Origin: Acanthochlamys bracteata
Taxonomy: Eukaryota > Streptophyta > Magnoliopsida > Pandanales > Velloziaceae
Reading direction: 5' to 3'
Length of the DNA stretch: 64,000 nucleotides
Assembly (NCBI GenBank): GCA_019914995.1
Contig: CM034134.1
Span: 1,940,145-2,004,144, forward strand
This document shows positions 10,640 through 23,000 of the stretch, piece by piece. Positions within the stretch are counted from its first letter, which is position 1, and each line of letters begins with the position of its first letter. The notes under the pieces were generated by a model. The model saw only the letters and a list, made by a program, of their open reading frames with translations, searched no databases and had not been told where the DNA came from. A program made the position numbers and the translations under genes.

Positions 10640-13600
10640 ATGAAGGAGAATTTACTGAAAAAATGTCAAGATAAACCTCCGAGGGAGTTTGGAAAAGTTA
10701 TACGAAGATATTCCAAGTAAAGCATCTCAAAACTAGACAAGGATTGACATGCTGAGAGGGTCTTGCTTTGCAGACATCATCAGCGGTATGCCCAAGCTTC
10801 CAGCTTGCAATTAGGTAATCCATTAGGCCCTAATGCGGAAGGATATTGTTGGAAGAAGATATGGTAGGATGTCTTTTGCAATAGCAGGAAGTAAAGTGGA
10901 GTTCGGCCATGACGAGTTCTATCGTATTATTGGAAACAAAGGGAGCCACTCGTAAGAAATTCATTCCAAATGTGAAAGGATGCCGAATTGACTAGGAGAC
11001 TGCTAGAGTCTAAGTATAAAAATCTAGGTCATGAATGTGCGCCTGAGGATTTCCTCAGGATGAGCTTGTTCTATTTTGCCGAGGTTAAAATTTTGAGCAA
11101 GTCGAAGCATGTCCAGCTCAACTTAGGGTTGTTGAAGTTGGTTAACGATTTATCTGCCTTCTGCAGCTTTCTCTTGGTAACTATAAGTTACGTTCTCACC
11201 GTTGATTCTCTACAAAAGGCATTGGAGAAATGGTCCATCGCAATCATCCACCTACAATCTTGAGGGCCTGTCGTATGCATTTGCAAAAAGCAATACTGTT
11301 ATCATACGATTCATGAATTCGTGTTGGTTGTAAGTATACGCCACTTGTAGGTCTAATTTGAGATTTGATTTTTACTCAAATATTACAAGTTTAGGTGTAG
11401 GTAGGCTTTCCATATGTGGCTAACGCTGTTACTCTCAACAGTGAGGAGTTTGCAGAGAATCTCCCACCACTGTTAAAGGGCAGTCCATTTGGGAGGAAAG
11501 CTGCAGCTAGAAGTGTCAGAGACTTATTTGCTGGTCTCGAGAATGCAAGCGTTTATTTTTAAAAAAATTTAAACAAATTGCTATTTCGTGTTAACTCCAT
11601 ACACAACGATAGCTTACAAACATTAATAATCGCGTAGGATGGCTCATAAGACATCAGAGTTGATGACGTCGATGCAAATCCTTTGACAGAACCATTATGG
11701 CTAGATACTTCAGATCCTCGTTTCCCAACTCATGAGGACAGTGGAGAAAGCTCCTATACCGCCACGTCCCCACCTCAACCAGCACATAAGAACAATGAAC
11801 CACAGCTGTCGAGGCACTCAGTGGAGGAGATAAAGGCCATCGTTGCAGAAGTCAAGGAGGAGTTAAAGGTAAGAATCGAGGCCAAGGTCACAGATATTTT
11901 GGCTGAGATGAAGGAGCTGAGATTAGCTATGGAACAGCTCCTCCGCAGGGATGGAGATAGAAGGGTGAGAGAACAAGAGGGAGAGAAGGACAGTGGCAAT
12001 TGTGCTTCTGAGCAAAAGAGAGAAAGAAGTGAGGGAGAAATGATGGGGAGAGAGCAGGAGGGAGGAAGATGCGAGGGCTTACAACCGCTCGTCATCATAA
12101 CAGGAAACCCCTCTGGAAGATACAAGTGAGGGTTTTTCGCACGTAAATACAATCGATGGTGAAAGAAGCGTGGGATTTCAACATCCCGCCATTGAAGAAA
12201 CAATGGAGGATTTTCCTCGTCTAGAACCAATGGATGTTTCTCCTCACGTAGACAACACAGAAAATGGAAGTTTCAAAAGAAAGTGAAGCTTCTAAAGGAG
12301 AAAGAAGTAAGCGAGCTATCATAGGCGGAGAAGCTCCTAACAGTGAGCAGAGAATAAAATAAGAGCCGATGCCCTAAGAAATCCTTACACGGACCCATTG
12401 CGCAAGAGGGCGAAGAAGGAGCCTATGACTATGCAACCATAATTCCTGATGCGTTGTCTTCGGAAGAAGATGTCTCCCATTTCAAACAGTGGTGCAACTA
12501 CCGTATCAAGAATAATGAAAATAAAATTCAACTGTCTCTTACAATTGGTGGTTCTTCACTATGTTAGGTTTTCCTGTAAGATGAACTCAAGAGAGGAGGG
12601 ATGAATTGAGTTAGTCAATAAAAATTTTCGTTAAGCTTAGTTATTCTACTGGCAGCAAGCTTACAGCCGGCTGTGTCAATTCTGTAACCTGCAGACAGAG
12701 ATAGTTAGACTGTTTACTGACATAAGTAAAAATATAGTACTCAGGATATTTAACGTGGTTCGGCAAAACCCCTTTGCCTACATCCACGGTCGCTCTATCA
12801 CCAGAGCCAAAGCTTCACAAAACCTTTAATAAGCTACAAATACACCTAGAGCAAAGTGCTTCACCAAGCACACTTACTCTACCGGATTTCTTCACCAAGA
12901 CAACCCCTAACAGCCTACTGGACACACCTGTCCCCCTGACTGATTTGCTAGCTCTATTATAAGGTCTAAGAGCTTTCACCAAGCTCCATCTGAGCTTCCT
13001 TTCCCGGTGCCCGCAGCACCACCTTCATAATGTCAGTAAAAGGTTATAAGGAATATAAACATAAATTAAGCACAGGATCTATCTCATGAGGGTTATGTGT
13101 TCATGAAGTATTTCGAATGAGATGATCAGATATGTTGCTGAGAGAGATTTCTTCAGTGTGATCAGCAGCAAGATCTTTGTTGTTTGCGTAGAGTAGTAGA
13201 ATTCTTGTATGTCTCTGTCTTTCTTGTATTCTCTCTCTCTGTACTTTCTTTGTTGCTGTGCCTCCCTTCTTATAGTGTTTCGTCTCTGTGCAGGAACCGT
13301 TGAAGAACGTTGCCGTTGACGCTCTTTTCCATTGGTGGTTCTTCACGTCAGAGAGGGAGCAGATTTGCCCAGTGGTTAACCAACCGCTTCCTTAATTGCT
13401 TTCGGTTGTCTTTTGTGCAATGTCTTCATATCATTAAATGCATTGTAAAAATTTGAATTTGCCGCCAGTGATTATAAGCTTAATTTAGCTAAGTTGTTGT
13501 CTGAAACAAAAGAGCTGAGTTGGGTTGTTCATATTTAATGCATTGCTGGTTGACTGCTTGATTTGATTAGAGATCTTGACTTGTATGATGTGCTTTCTTC

Positions 13601-14836
13601 CCTTGATTATAGAGCTTTCCCTTTCTGTGAAAAGGAAGATGATTTTTGCTCGTTGTAGATCTTCTATTTGAATTGCTTCAGTACGTTGTGAGTCCAGAGG
13701 ATTTTTGAAGCAAGGAGAGTTTTGTTGCCGTTGAACCCAAAGCTTGTTTTGAAACAGAGAAGTCTTCTTGTGCTTCAGTGGTCAAGCAGCTGACTGCAAT
13801 GTGACTATAGCATCCTCTGTTCTGTATGCTGTTTAATTTGTAGTAGCATAACAGTTGGCTGCATGATGGCTGTTATTGTCTGCTGTAAATAAAGTGATCT
13901 TTATTTGTCTAATCCTGCAGAACTTGATTTCAGATTATTAGTCTAATATAAATCATAGTTCTTAATTCTTTATTATTATCAAAATTGTCTTCATAGTTCC
14001 AACACACTAGCATCGCAATCCCTGAGATGTTGATACTAACGTAGGTAATATTTCCATTGTCAAAGGTCCACGTGGAGTGCTAGATCATTGGAGTACTATT
14101 TGCGGTAAATTTGTAAACTCACGTAGTTGTAGTATTTGAAGCAATACAAAATTTGTAGACGTTAAGTGAATTTGAGTAACGTTAAAACTTAACATTGAAG
14201 TAATGTAGCAGCAATCCCTGTAAGATGATTACAGAAAGTACGTAGAGAAGCAGAAACGACGAAAGAAAAAGGTTTGATACGTGCCCCATAACAAATGGCT
14301 TTATGATATACTGCCAACCATGGGTTGAGGTAGAAGAGTCATCCTCTCTTTCAACATTACGCAGGGGCATTAGATCCAGGTAGATCTACTTCTTCGAGAT
14401 CAAATGATTAGAGTGTACAACTCGAGAAGGATTTTAAGTTCGCGGGAGATCTTGATTTTTTAAAATTTGGTCTATCTCAAGTTTTTGAAAAATGTAAAAT
14501 CTGCTGTAACCGCAATCGTTGGACCATCACCCACGTTGATGTTCCACAGCAATCGAATGGATAAATTTATACATTCTAGTTGAGAGTTTGTATTCATTCG
14601 ACGATGGAACTAAGCAATTTTGTTATGGGTTTGTTTCTTATTGCGATGGTAAGTGTGGGGCTTTGGTATTGATATATCTGGAGTATCTTTGTTTTGGTGG
14701 GGACTGCAGCTTGATGACATTAGAGAGAATACCCCAATTTAGATTTAAGAAAGCGGTCGAACTTTTTAATCTTGGCAATGTTGTTGCTGAAACTCTGGAT
14801 GTGAAGTGCAAACCGGTGGCAAAAAAAATAAATTGA
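10640..14836 (+). pseudogene. Transposon-type DUF1985 + Ulp1 (C48) cysteine protease gene, copy 1, split by a solo LTR
   Basis: 10988-11263 reads DFLRMSLFYFAEVKILS, then LLKLVNDLSAFCSF and VDSLQKALEKW, the pattern of plant DUF1985. The next frame continues YNLEGLSYAFAKS. 11683-12127 is a hydrophilic, Lys/Glu-rich linker (VKEELKVRIEAKVTDILAEM). 12385-12420 reads ADALRNPYTDPLRKRAKKEP, a common linker block in these proteins. The C48 domain begins near 12400 and is interrupted by the LTR at 12562-14004. After it come MIRVYNSRR (14408), THVDVPQQSNG (14533) and KCGALVLIYLEYL with IPQFRFKKAVELF (14660-14770), around the catalytic Cys region. C48 enzymes act on SUMO-like substrates; plant mobile elements often carry such genes with no proven role. 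Frameshifts and stops make this copy non-functional. Confidence 0.8.
12562..14004 (-). mobile_element. Solo LTR of a Ty1-copia retrotransposon
   Basis: The 1443-bp sequence starts TG (tgttaggttttcctgtaag) and ends CA (catagttccaaca). It is flanked on both sides by the identical five bases cacta (12557-12561 and 14005-14009), a perfect target-site duplication. Its first 450 bases match the LTR at 62719 onward, sharing for example cctacatccacggtcgctct and the gtaagat...gaattgagtt start. The orientation corresponds to an element coding on the minus strand. No gag or pol lies inside, so it is a solo LTR left by recombination between two LTRs. It interrupts the Ulp1 protease gene. Confidence 0.93.
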
Positions 14837-15405
14837 ACCAGTTCATTTCTAGCTAAACAGACACATAAATAAATTGTTACATTTGATAATGTAAATTTTG
14901 ATTTATCCTATAAATGTTAGTTATGAAATAATTATGATATATCTTGTGGTTGGTGGATGATTCTTAAATTGTAAAATTCGTATGCGTCACTTGATTATTT
15001 TTTTAATGAATTAAGATGAATGCATTAAGAGATTCTCAAATTTTAAGAGGCTCTAGTGATAGCATACAACTTGACTATTCCATTTTGATGTTTTTTAGAT
15101 TGTATTCAATTTATAATGACGCCCATTAATAAAGTAGCACTTCTCTCCACATTGAGAGCGTCTAGTGCTGTAAATTCCGTCTGTCTATTCTCTCCTTTTG
15201 TAGCAGAGGTTAGCATATAAATGTGTTATAAACATTGGCTAAAGGGTTTAAATTTCAAAAATAATATCAATTGAATGCTCGTGTCGTCAATCACACTAGT
15301 ATTATCAGTTTGCAGCAAAGATCATACAGGCCAAATTTTATTTTCTTGAGACAAAAATTATATTCTTCTGAGGATTATTAAAAATTAAAAGACAAAGCTC
15401 ACCGC
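14837..15405. other. AT-rich spacer, nothing recognised
   Basis: No coding sequence or recognised repeat is visible between the end of the Ulp1 remnant and the 76-bp direct repeat. Confidence 0.5.
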
Positions 15406-17201
15406 GATCTCCAGCACTCACCGTTCACCGGCGTCCTTCCCATTCACCGTGATCTCGAGCACTAACAATCGTTCTTTGACGCATAGTTGGCAGATTCGGA
15501 CCAGACTGTTCGGATCGACCCGATAACTGTCAATCCGGACATCAAATCAGTCCGATTCTGCAAAAAGATCGGGTACGCAATCAACCTATAATGACCCGAA
15601 TCGACCCGGACGGGTTCCAAGTCAACCCATCGACCCGCCCGTCCGGGTCGCACCGGGTGAGGCTGAGAAAAATGAAAAATAAAATTGAGTGCCTTGTTCG
15701 CAATGATAGAAATTGCATTCACTACATCCAATGAAAGAAACTGGTCCGGCTAGCTTTTATCTTCTTCGAAATTTCTAGGTTTTACTCCGGTCTTCGATTG
15801 CTCCGGCTCTGGCTCCACTCACTGATTTCATCGCTTCTTATTCTCCGGCTCCACTCCACCGGTAATAGCAGCTGGTAGCTATTATCTTCTTCGAAAAATT
15901 TCTACGTTTTACCCCGGTCTTTGATCGCTCCGGCTCCACTCCATGGATTTCGTTGCTTCTTTATCCAGATTATCTCCATCTTCGGTCGATCGAATTCTGA
16001 TGTCTTCCAGTCAATGGATGCTTTTCATGGTCATTATCCTTGACGACAGTGGGTAAATGACTAAATTCTTTCAATTTCTTCAATCAAAATCTTAGTTGAT
16101 CCTTCTACAAGTGATAGTTACAGATTATAAGACTGACATCGGCAGTTGTATGATAGTTACAGAGTACAAACCTTCTTGACTCATCAAATTTCCCACCTCT
16201 CAAGCTGCTCTCAAAAATGTTAAGAGCTTGCGGAGAAAGAAAACAATTGTAGAAAATTGAAACAAAAAAAAAACCAATTTGTTTTTTGACATTACAAATT
16301 GCTGCTTTGGTATTAAGCTACGTCTTAACTCAAATTGACTTCATTTTGTTGGCATTTGATGGTAGGATTGACCCAATGAATATTGAGATAAAGCTAAGAA
16401 AACTGCAGTTCAGACGAAACAAGTAAGGTCAACTGAGAAGGATCATCCTGAATAGGTAAAAGCCTTTATTTTCTCTAGAATCTTATATTGGAGTGTTGAT
16501 GTTGCATTCTCATCTTCTTTTATGCCTGTGTTTATAAGTATTTTTTGGTGGCAGTGAAATTGAGATTTTCTTTGCCATGTGAAAAGTTAAAACTTCACCA
16601 TGGTGTTTGTATGATTGTTTTCTAATAATTTTCGAGAAATATGAGTGCATGAAGAATACGTATTCTTGCGTGTGATGAATGTTGTGATCTTAACACAAGT
16701 GATTACATGTGCAGCATGCTTGTTAATTTTTTAAGAAAGACTGATTGTTATGCTTGTTGCTATTCTATTGCTGGCTGGAACAGCAAAGTTGATTGATTGC
16801 TGGTTAGAAGTAGCTACAGAAAGTCTGGAACAGCAATGATTACTTCTTCTTATTGGCTTGTAATTTGTAATGGCAAATATTATGGAACAGAAATCAGAAA
16901 TCTGTAACTTGTATTGGTGAATATTTGTAACTCGCAACCAACTGACAGCAACTTTTAAATTCTCTGCAACCAACTTTCTATAGTTGCTGCTATTGTTATT
17001 GATGAAGTTGATGATTTCTTATTGCTGCTATTATTGTTATATTTCTTTAAATAAAGTGAATTGTGTTGTGTTTCTGAAACCTAGATGGTGAAGTTGACCC
17101 GCCGGATTAATTCGTTGACCTGCCGGATCTCCAGCACTCACCGTTCACCGGCGTCCTTCCCATTCACGGTGATCTCGAGCACTAACAATCGTCCTTTGAC
17201 G
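15406..17201. repeat. 76-bp direct repeat (15406-15481, 17126-17201) flanking a 1.64-kb insert
   Basis: The two 76-bp blocks, both beginning gatctccagcactcaccg and ending tttgacg, differ at only two positions. The insert between them starts with a region rich in gacccg/cgggtc (15515-15660), contains an imperfect tandem duplication (15744-15850 and 15866-15965, ttatcttcttcgaaa... then gctccggctccactcca), and ends with ttgacccgccgg. The edge composition resembles non-autonomous hAT-like elements, but I see no clear terminal repeats. Open frames across it (for example 15462-15731, minus) have no domain. Confidence 0.6.
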
Positions 17202-17256
17202 ATCTAATTAAGTTTAAGGAAAAAGAAAAGATATTACGACATGGATCAGCAATAGG

Positions 17257-17532
17257 TTATTGGTCCAAATCATGACAAAGAAGAGTGTAGAGTTCTAGCC
17301 CGTTGTTGCCGTCAAGGCTCAACATGTAAATCGTGTGCGACTCTCTCGATGCAACGACATAGTCGAAGTGAGCTCTCATAGAAGCCATCTCACCATCGTA
17401 GAAATCTTGTTCTCCCATGGCATTGCCTAGAGTTAGTTCAGCAAGAGTTGCGGGAGGACTTCCACCACGACCACTGTAGTACAAAGAACCGCCGCAGATT
17501 CGATCGGACCAATCGGTTGGATTACTGGCCAC
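17257..17532 (-). CDS. Unidentified 91-codon open frame, possible captured gene fragment
   Basis: The minus-strand frame starts MASNPTDWSDRICGG, contains FYDGEMASMRAHFDYVV and SRESHTIYMLSLDGNN, and has a less AT-biased composition than its surroundings. I do not recognise the family and see no introns, partner exons or promoter. It sits just outside the right 76-bp direct repeat, next to a hAT-like element, so it may be a fragment of a host gene carried by a mobile element. A chance open frame is also possible. Confidence 0.25.
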   Translation of the reverse strand: MASNPTDWSDRICGGSLYYSGRGGSPPATLAELTLGNAMGEQDFYDGEMASMRAHFDYVVASRESHTIYMLSLDGNNGLELYTLLCHDLDQ

Positions 17533-17610
17533 ACTGGTTCACGGCATTTATTGTAGAGCGCTAGTGTTGCCGACTCTATTGTAGAAGCTACAGCAAGGAA
17601 GAGCACTAAT

Positions 17611-18284
17611 TTAATTCACCAATCTAAATTGCCATTTTTTAAAAAAAATAGATTTAATTTTTTCTTTTTTTTATTAAAATATTAATAATAAAATAATCAA
17701 TAATAGTAATTTATAAATTATTAAATTATATATTATTTATAATTTTTATATCTTAATAAAATAGTATAAAATAAAAATTATAATATTATCAAAAGTATTA
17801 TTTTTGTAATGACGAATTTGAATTTTGAATAAAAATTTTTATCCAAATTTTGTTAGATAACTATGTTTATCAAAATTTTTATCGAAATTATTAATATATA
17901 TTTATAATTATAATATTTCAGCTGTCACCACATATTTTTTAAAAATAAAAATAAATTTTTTAAAAATATTTTAATGATCGATAAAGATAATAAAGAAAGC
18001 ATATTTTGACGGATATTTATTATACTCATCACTAAAAATATCGTGCATTTTTATTATAATTGATATTATAAAATTGCTGAAATATAAACATATAAAATAT
18101 CAAAAAAATAATTTTAGTTATTAAATGGGTCAATTCGAATTTGATCTGTTTATTAATAGGTTAGATTAGAGTTGACAATTTTGACCCGTATAAATTTATG
18201 GGTGGGGTTAGAATTGAATGAACTTGATCTTGATTATATTAGGTCGACTCGAAATCGACCCACTAATCCAAATTACCACTCCTA
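17611..18284. mobile_element. hAT-like non-autonomous element, copy A (left end truncated)
   Basis: This stretch is collinear with 36687-37397 and about 52990-53800. Shared blocks include aatagtaatttataaatt, tattataatattatc-type AT sequence, gttagataactatgtttatc and a terminal region rich in gacccg/cgggtc. The right end aattaccactccta is a variant of the inverted terminus seen at the left of copy B (tagggatggcaat). Coding sequence is absent. The left gacccg-rich end present in copy B is missing here. Confidence 0.65.
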
Positions 18285-18327
18285 AGGTATAAATATAGAA
18301 ATAAACAAATGGACAAATATATTAGGA

Positions 18328-18575
18328 GATGTTTGGGAGTGCTTTTGAAATAGAGCTTTTTAAAAATTAAAGATATTTTTATTATTTTAAAAAACAAATT
18401 TCATTTTTTTATCTAAAAAATAATATAATAAGCAATAAAAAAATTTCACTATGTAGAATTTTTCTATACTTTTTATTTTTTTAAATAAATTTTTTAAATA
18501 CTTAGAAAAAATATATTAAAAATTATAAAATTAAATTAAAAGCTAATTTGTGAGAAAGCAATATCAAACGCCTTA
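18328..18575. mobile_element. Small AT-rich MITE (hAT-like termini)
   Basis: The left edge gatgtttgggagtgctttt and the right edge (minus strand ggcgtttgatattgctttc) form imperfect inverted repeats around a 200-bp AT-rich core. Such GTTTGG...GCTTTT termini are common in plant hAT-type MITEs. No clear target duplication was identified. Confidence 0.4.
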
Positions 18576-20065
18576 ACTTGCTATGTCATGCCATGATGGT
18601 TCACATGCTATGCCATGATGGTTATTTCTCCGCAGCAACGCAGCTACCTAACTTGCCGTTATTCTCAACGCCATTGTCTTCTTCTTCTTCTTCTTTCTTG
18701 TCATGGCTGTAGATCGACTATAGTTTGCTTCTTCTAATCTTCTTCAACTATTGTTTGCTGTTGTTTTTGTGATTGGGTATTGAGAGAAATAAAGTCCACT
18801 ACTATAGATTGACCACGGCCGACGGCAAAATTATTCAGTTGAGGAATGCGAAGAAGAGACCTACAAAGGGCACGACGGATTAAATAAGAACCATTCATTG
18901 ACACAACCAGAGTGAAAGTATAGAAATAAGCCCACAATAGTTGGAGCTTATCGTCAGCGGTGACCCAAGCTAAATAAACAGCACACTCCATTCATGTTCT
19001 TAAACAGCTTAGATTTAGAAGTTGGCAGATCGTCCCACGGTTCGACCGGCTGACTTGATCGGTCAAATCGCAACCGTTGATCCGAAGTGATTTTCAGGTC
19101 AACGAACGGAACCATTCTGCCAATATTGCCAATAACATGCACTCCTATGATTTTGTTTTGATTTTTTTTTTTGTCGTCTTGTTTGTTGATGCATATTTTG
19201 CTAACTAACACCAAATAATAGTATAACATGTTAAGATATATTTAAAACTATATTATACTTCTAAAATATTTTCTAAATTTGTACTTATAGTTTATATAAA
19301 TAATATTATTTTAAACTTCAAATAAATAATTTCTTTGAAAATATAGCTTTTTTTAATCTCAAAAATGTTTTTTATGTTGTATATTAAAATTTAAGGGTAT
19401 GAATATTATACGTTATAGAATTATTATATGTATAATTTAAATATCCAAAAAATGATAAATTGTTCTCCAAAAAATTAAGAAAAAAATTTTAATTTATCGA
19501 TAAACCGAAATGCCGTAAGCTATGTTATTTTCAAAAATAATTCAAACTATTTATAAATTTATAATTTAAAAAATTAAAGTAATAATTTTTAGAAAGATAT
19601 ATCGTAAATATAACATTGCATAGTATTTGAGATTTTCAATGCCTAGTTTTAAAATAAACACAAAATTTTCCTATTTCCTAACTTTTATAGATTTTCTTTG
19701 TTTACTATTATTTTTCGTTTGATTTTTTATATTATGCATTTCATTTTTATGATTCAAATTTAAGTTCAAAGTTATTTAGTTCAATTTTACATTTATTTTT
19801 ATAAATTTACTTTGAGTTTTATATTAACATATTTTTAATAATTTGAAAAATATTTTAAAACAAACTCTTATAAAAAAAATAAGAATTATATTAGTATTAT
19901 ATATAAATAATATTTTTATTTATACATATTTATACTTATTTTATTAAATGGTACGATCAGTTTATCAAAATTCTGTCGGTATTTTTAAAAAATATAATAC
20001 TTCTATTATCCAAGTCAAATATGATTGATTGGATACATGTTGCAATTGTCGTGAAGAATCAAATA
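18576..20065. other. AT-rich upstream region of the dynein light chain gene
   Basis: 18734-19229 contains minus-strand open frames without any domain. 19230-20020 is extremely AT-rich and non-coding. No TATA box or transcription start could be assigned with confidence. Confidence 0.5.
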
Positions 20066-23000
20066 ATGGACTCGGCTTCGGTTGAGCTCGAGCGGCGGAG
20101 CAAGTACCTCAGTTCCCTAATCCAAAAAACTCGAATCTCCAAATCCCCACCACCACCAACTGAATCCCACCAAATCGATGAAGTACTACCAATTTCTTCT
20201 GATTCAGAAATGGAGAAGCAGAACCTGAAACCGGAGAAGAAGGAGAAAGAGAAGTTGGAAGGGAAGGAACAGAAGAAATCGAATGGAAAAGTAAAGATTA
20301 GAGCGGCAGACATGGCGCCGACCCTGCAACGGGGAGCTGTGAAGTGTGCGAGGGAGAAGCTTGCAGAAATGAAGAAACTTGATAGCAAAAAGCTCGCTCT
20401 TGCGCTGAAAAAGGTAAATTTTCTTGTCGTTTCTAAATTCTTCCTGTTTACATTATTGTTAATTAGTTTATAATCAATTTAGAAGGTTGCTCTTTTTTTA
20501 AAATTCTTTTTCTTTTTGGCTTTTGACGGCATATGTTAACACTTGTCGCTTTGGAAATGAAATGTTTGAGGGTGATGATTCACTTGATTTTCGTATGATG
20601 TTTCGATTTAGCTGCTGTGCTTGTATTTGTGATTCAAAGAACGCACTCTTCATTACTGCTTAGCCTTTTTTGTTTTCTTTTTTTTTTGTATTTTTTGCTC
20701 GTATCTTAGAGTATTGATAATAATTGCTCTATCTTTGATAGTAAGTAAGCTCATGAGAGGCAAGTGCCACAATTGTTGGTTGAGAATGTTGTGGTTTTAT
20801 GGTCCGGTTTTTGGTGTTCTGCTTTTACTGTATATACTTTACTTAGATAAATGAAACAAAGCTTAATGCTTTGCTGTTTTTCTTTTTCTTACTTAAGGAG
20901 GAAACTGCATGTTAAGTGCTCAATAAATCTTTTCTTTCTTCTGACATCCTGTCCTGATGAATTGTCTATCCTCAAGTCTATTGGATATATAGCACATGCA
21001 TATGAACACTTGGTTGATAAATTGCTTATACATTTTATTATCTGCTGCAACAAACTTCATGTTAATATTACACAAAAGTTGCTGTTTGTTTAACATTTTA
21101 AGGTTGTAATATTCCCTAGTCAATGCATAAATTCGCTTTTGGAATTCAAATAAATGCTCAAATCTTTATTTTACTGAGGTTTGAGACTGCAGATATGAAC
21201 AGTGTCCATAAACTGAAGATCAAGTTTTGTTTTGCATTGCAAGCTTGAAGGTCAAGTATGTTATGCTGAAACCTACAGGCAAAGATAGACTGTTATGTTA
21301 CTCAGACACTTGAAATAACTTTACCAACTCTTCTTTCATAGGATAGGATATGGATTTATTTGCCTAAATATATTACAGTGCTAAAAGGATGTGCCATTTC
21401 ATTAGAATAACAATTTTTATATCCATTCAAATGGTGTTTTTAGCAATATTCCTGTGTTCATAGTATTAGGAAAGTCACGGATTGCACTCAAAATACTTAG
21501 CCATACTCAGACTTCATAATAGCTTTACATGAGGGAGTTTTCTTTGTATGATGTTCATGAACTCATTTTCATGAAGATATTGACTCTTGAAACTGGGTTT
21601 ACGAAATCATTATCTAGTTTGCTCACCCTAGAGGTTGCTTAGCTGCAAACTTTATAAGTTTTGAGAGTGTCTAGTTCTATATTTGTTGCTTACGTGTGAG
21701 TTGGCGCTATGTTCTTGTCATGAGCTTATGTATATTACTTTTGTCTTTAAGGTTTGGAATTATGCCTAGACAAATTTTAATTGTCTTCATTCCCCAAAAT
21801 TGCACTCTAGGTATTATGGGGATATTTCAGAAGAAATTAGAATTCTGCTTATAATGTGGTTTCCCCACCATATCAACCTGGTTTAATTGTCTTCATTCCC
21901 CTTAATTTAAAATAGTGGAGATGCTTCAAAAGAAATCAGAATTCTGCTTATAATGTGGTTTCCCCACTATACCAACCTTTCTACATGCTGCACAGGTTAT
22001 CAAAGTGTGGATAGAGCTGTTAGTACCATCTATGAAGAGACTAAAAATTGGCATAAAGATCCTTCCTATGTTGGACTCGCGAAAAAGTACTAAACTAGCT
22101 CAATTCTGTTATTATGTGTGGTTTTGTTTTTTCTTTTACAATATCAGGATATGAGCAAGTTCACCTTTTGGAAGTGACAAAATTGTAATGAGCCTATATG
22201 ATTAACTTTAGACTTGAGAACAAGAATCAATTAAGATCACATTTTGCTTGATTTGTGTTTAAGATCTAACTTAACCTATGTTTATGGTATTAGGTTAAGT
22301 AAGAGCTAGGAATTCCCATAGAGTGAGAGCTAGTTGTATAACATTTATAGGGATCATCATTGGCATTGAAGATAGCAGGACAAGGTCTTTTAGCATTTTG
22401 TCTATGGTTATACAGATTTCACAATTATTTTATGAAAATCTTGGTTAATTAGATCAATTCTTCATTATTCTTTTTTAGTAAGGTCCAACTGTTTTTCTTG
22501 TGATCCTCATCTTTACCTAAAGGAGATGCATACTTCCTTGTTCAATGGATAAATGTTTTATGGTTCATAATTGCTGTCCAAAATTGCAAGGGTTTTCTAA
22601 GTAGATCCTGATCATATTCTAACCAAGCAGCCAAGCAGTGTAGAAAGACTCTTGTGGCATAGTAGGATCACTTTTAAGTCATGGCAATGGCAACAATGAT
22701 AACCAATTACAAGTGAATTCACAGGGTACTTCGGCAATATTACGAGGAAACTCAAGATAAGGACATCACTTTTCTATCAATCTGATGACCAATTGCAGTT
22801 GAATTGCCATATTTAGGTTGTGAATTAGTTCATTTAATTACCTTTACTAGTCCCGATGTTGGACCAAGTTAATCACATTAGAATCACTCTCACAAGTTCC
22901 TAAATGTGAACCTTTCCAGCCGATTGCTTACAGAAATAGAAATCTATTTATGCTCATGATTTATTGAAGTCAATGTCGGTTGCAAACATGCAATATATAT

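Noticed and set aside
11775..12230. 151-codon minus-strand open frame
   Set aside because: Antisense shadow of the Ulp1-element linker (11683-12127, +), which has the plausible coiled, charged composition.
12774..13346. Open frames on both strands within 12.6-14.0 kb
   Set aside because: They lie inside the solo LTR, which is non-coding.
12562..14004. Complete retrotransposon at this site
   Set aside because: No gag, pol, PBS or PPT inside, and the target duplication directly flanks a single LTR.
15462..15731. 89-codon minus-strand open frame
   Set aside because: Composed of gacccg/cgggtc-rich repeat sequence without any domain.
18734..19229. Two minus-strand open frames of 85 and 91 codons
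   Set aside because: No recognisable domain, no splice partners, AT-rich surroundings.
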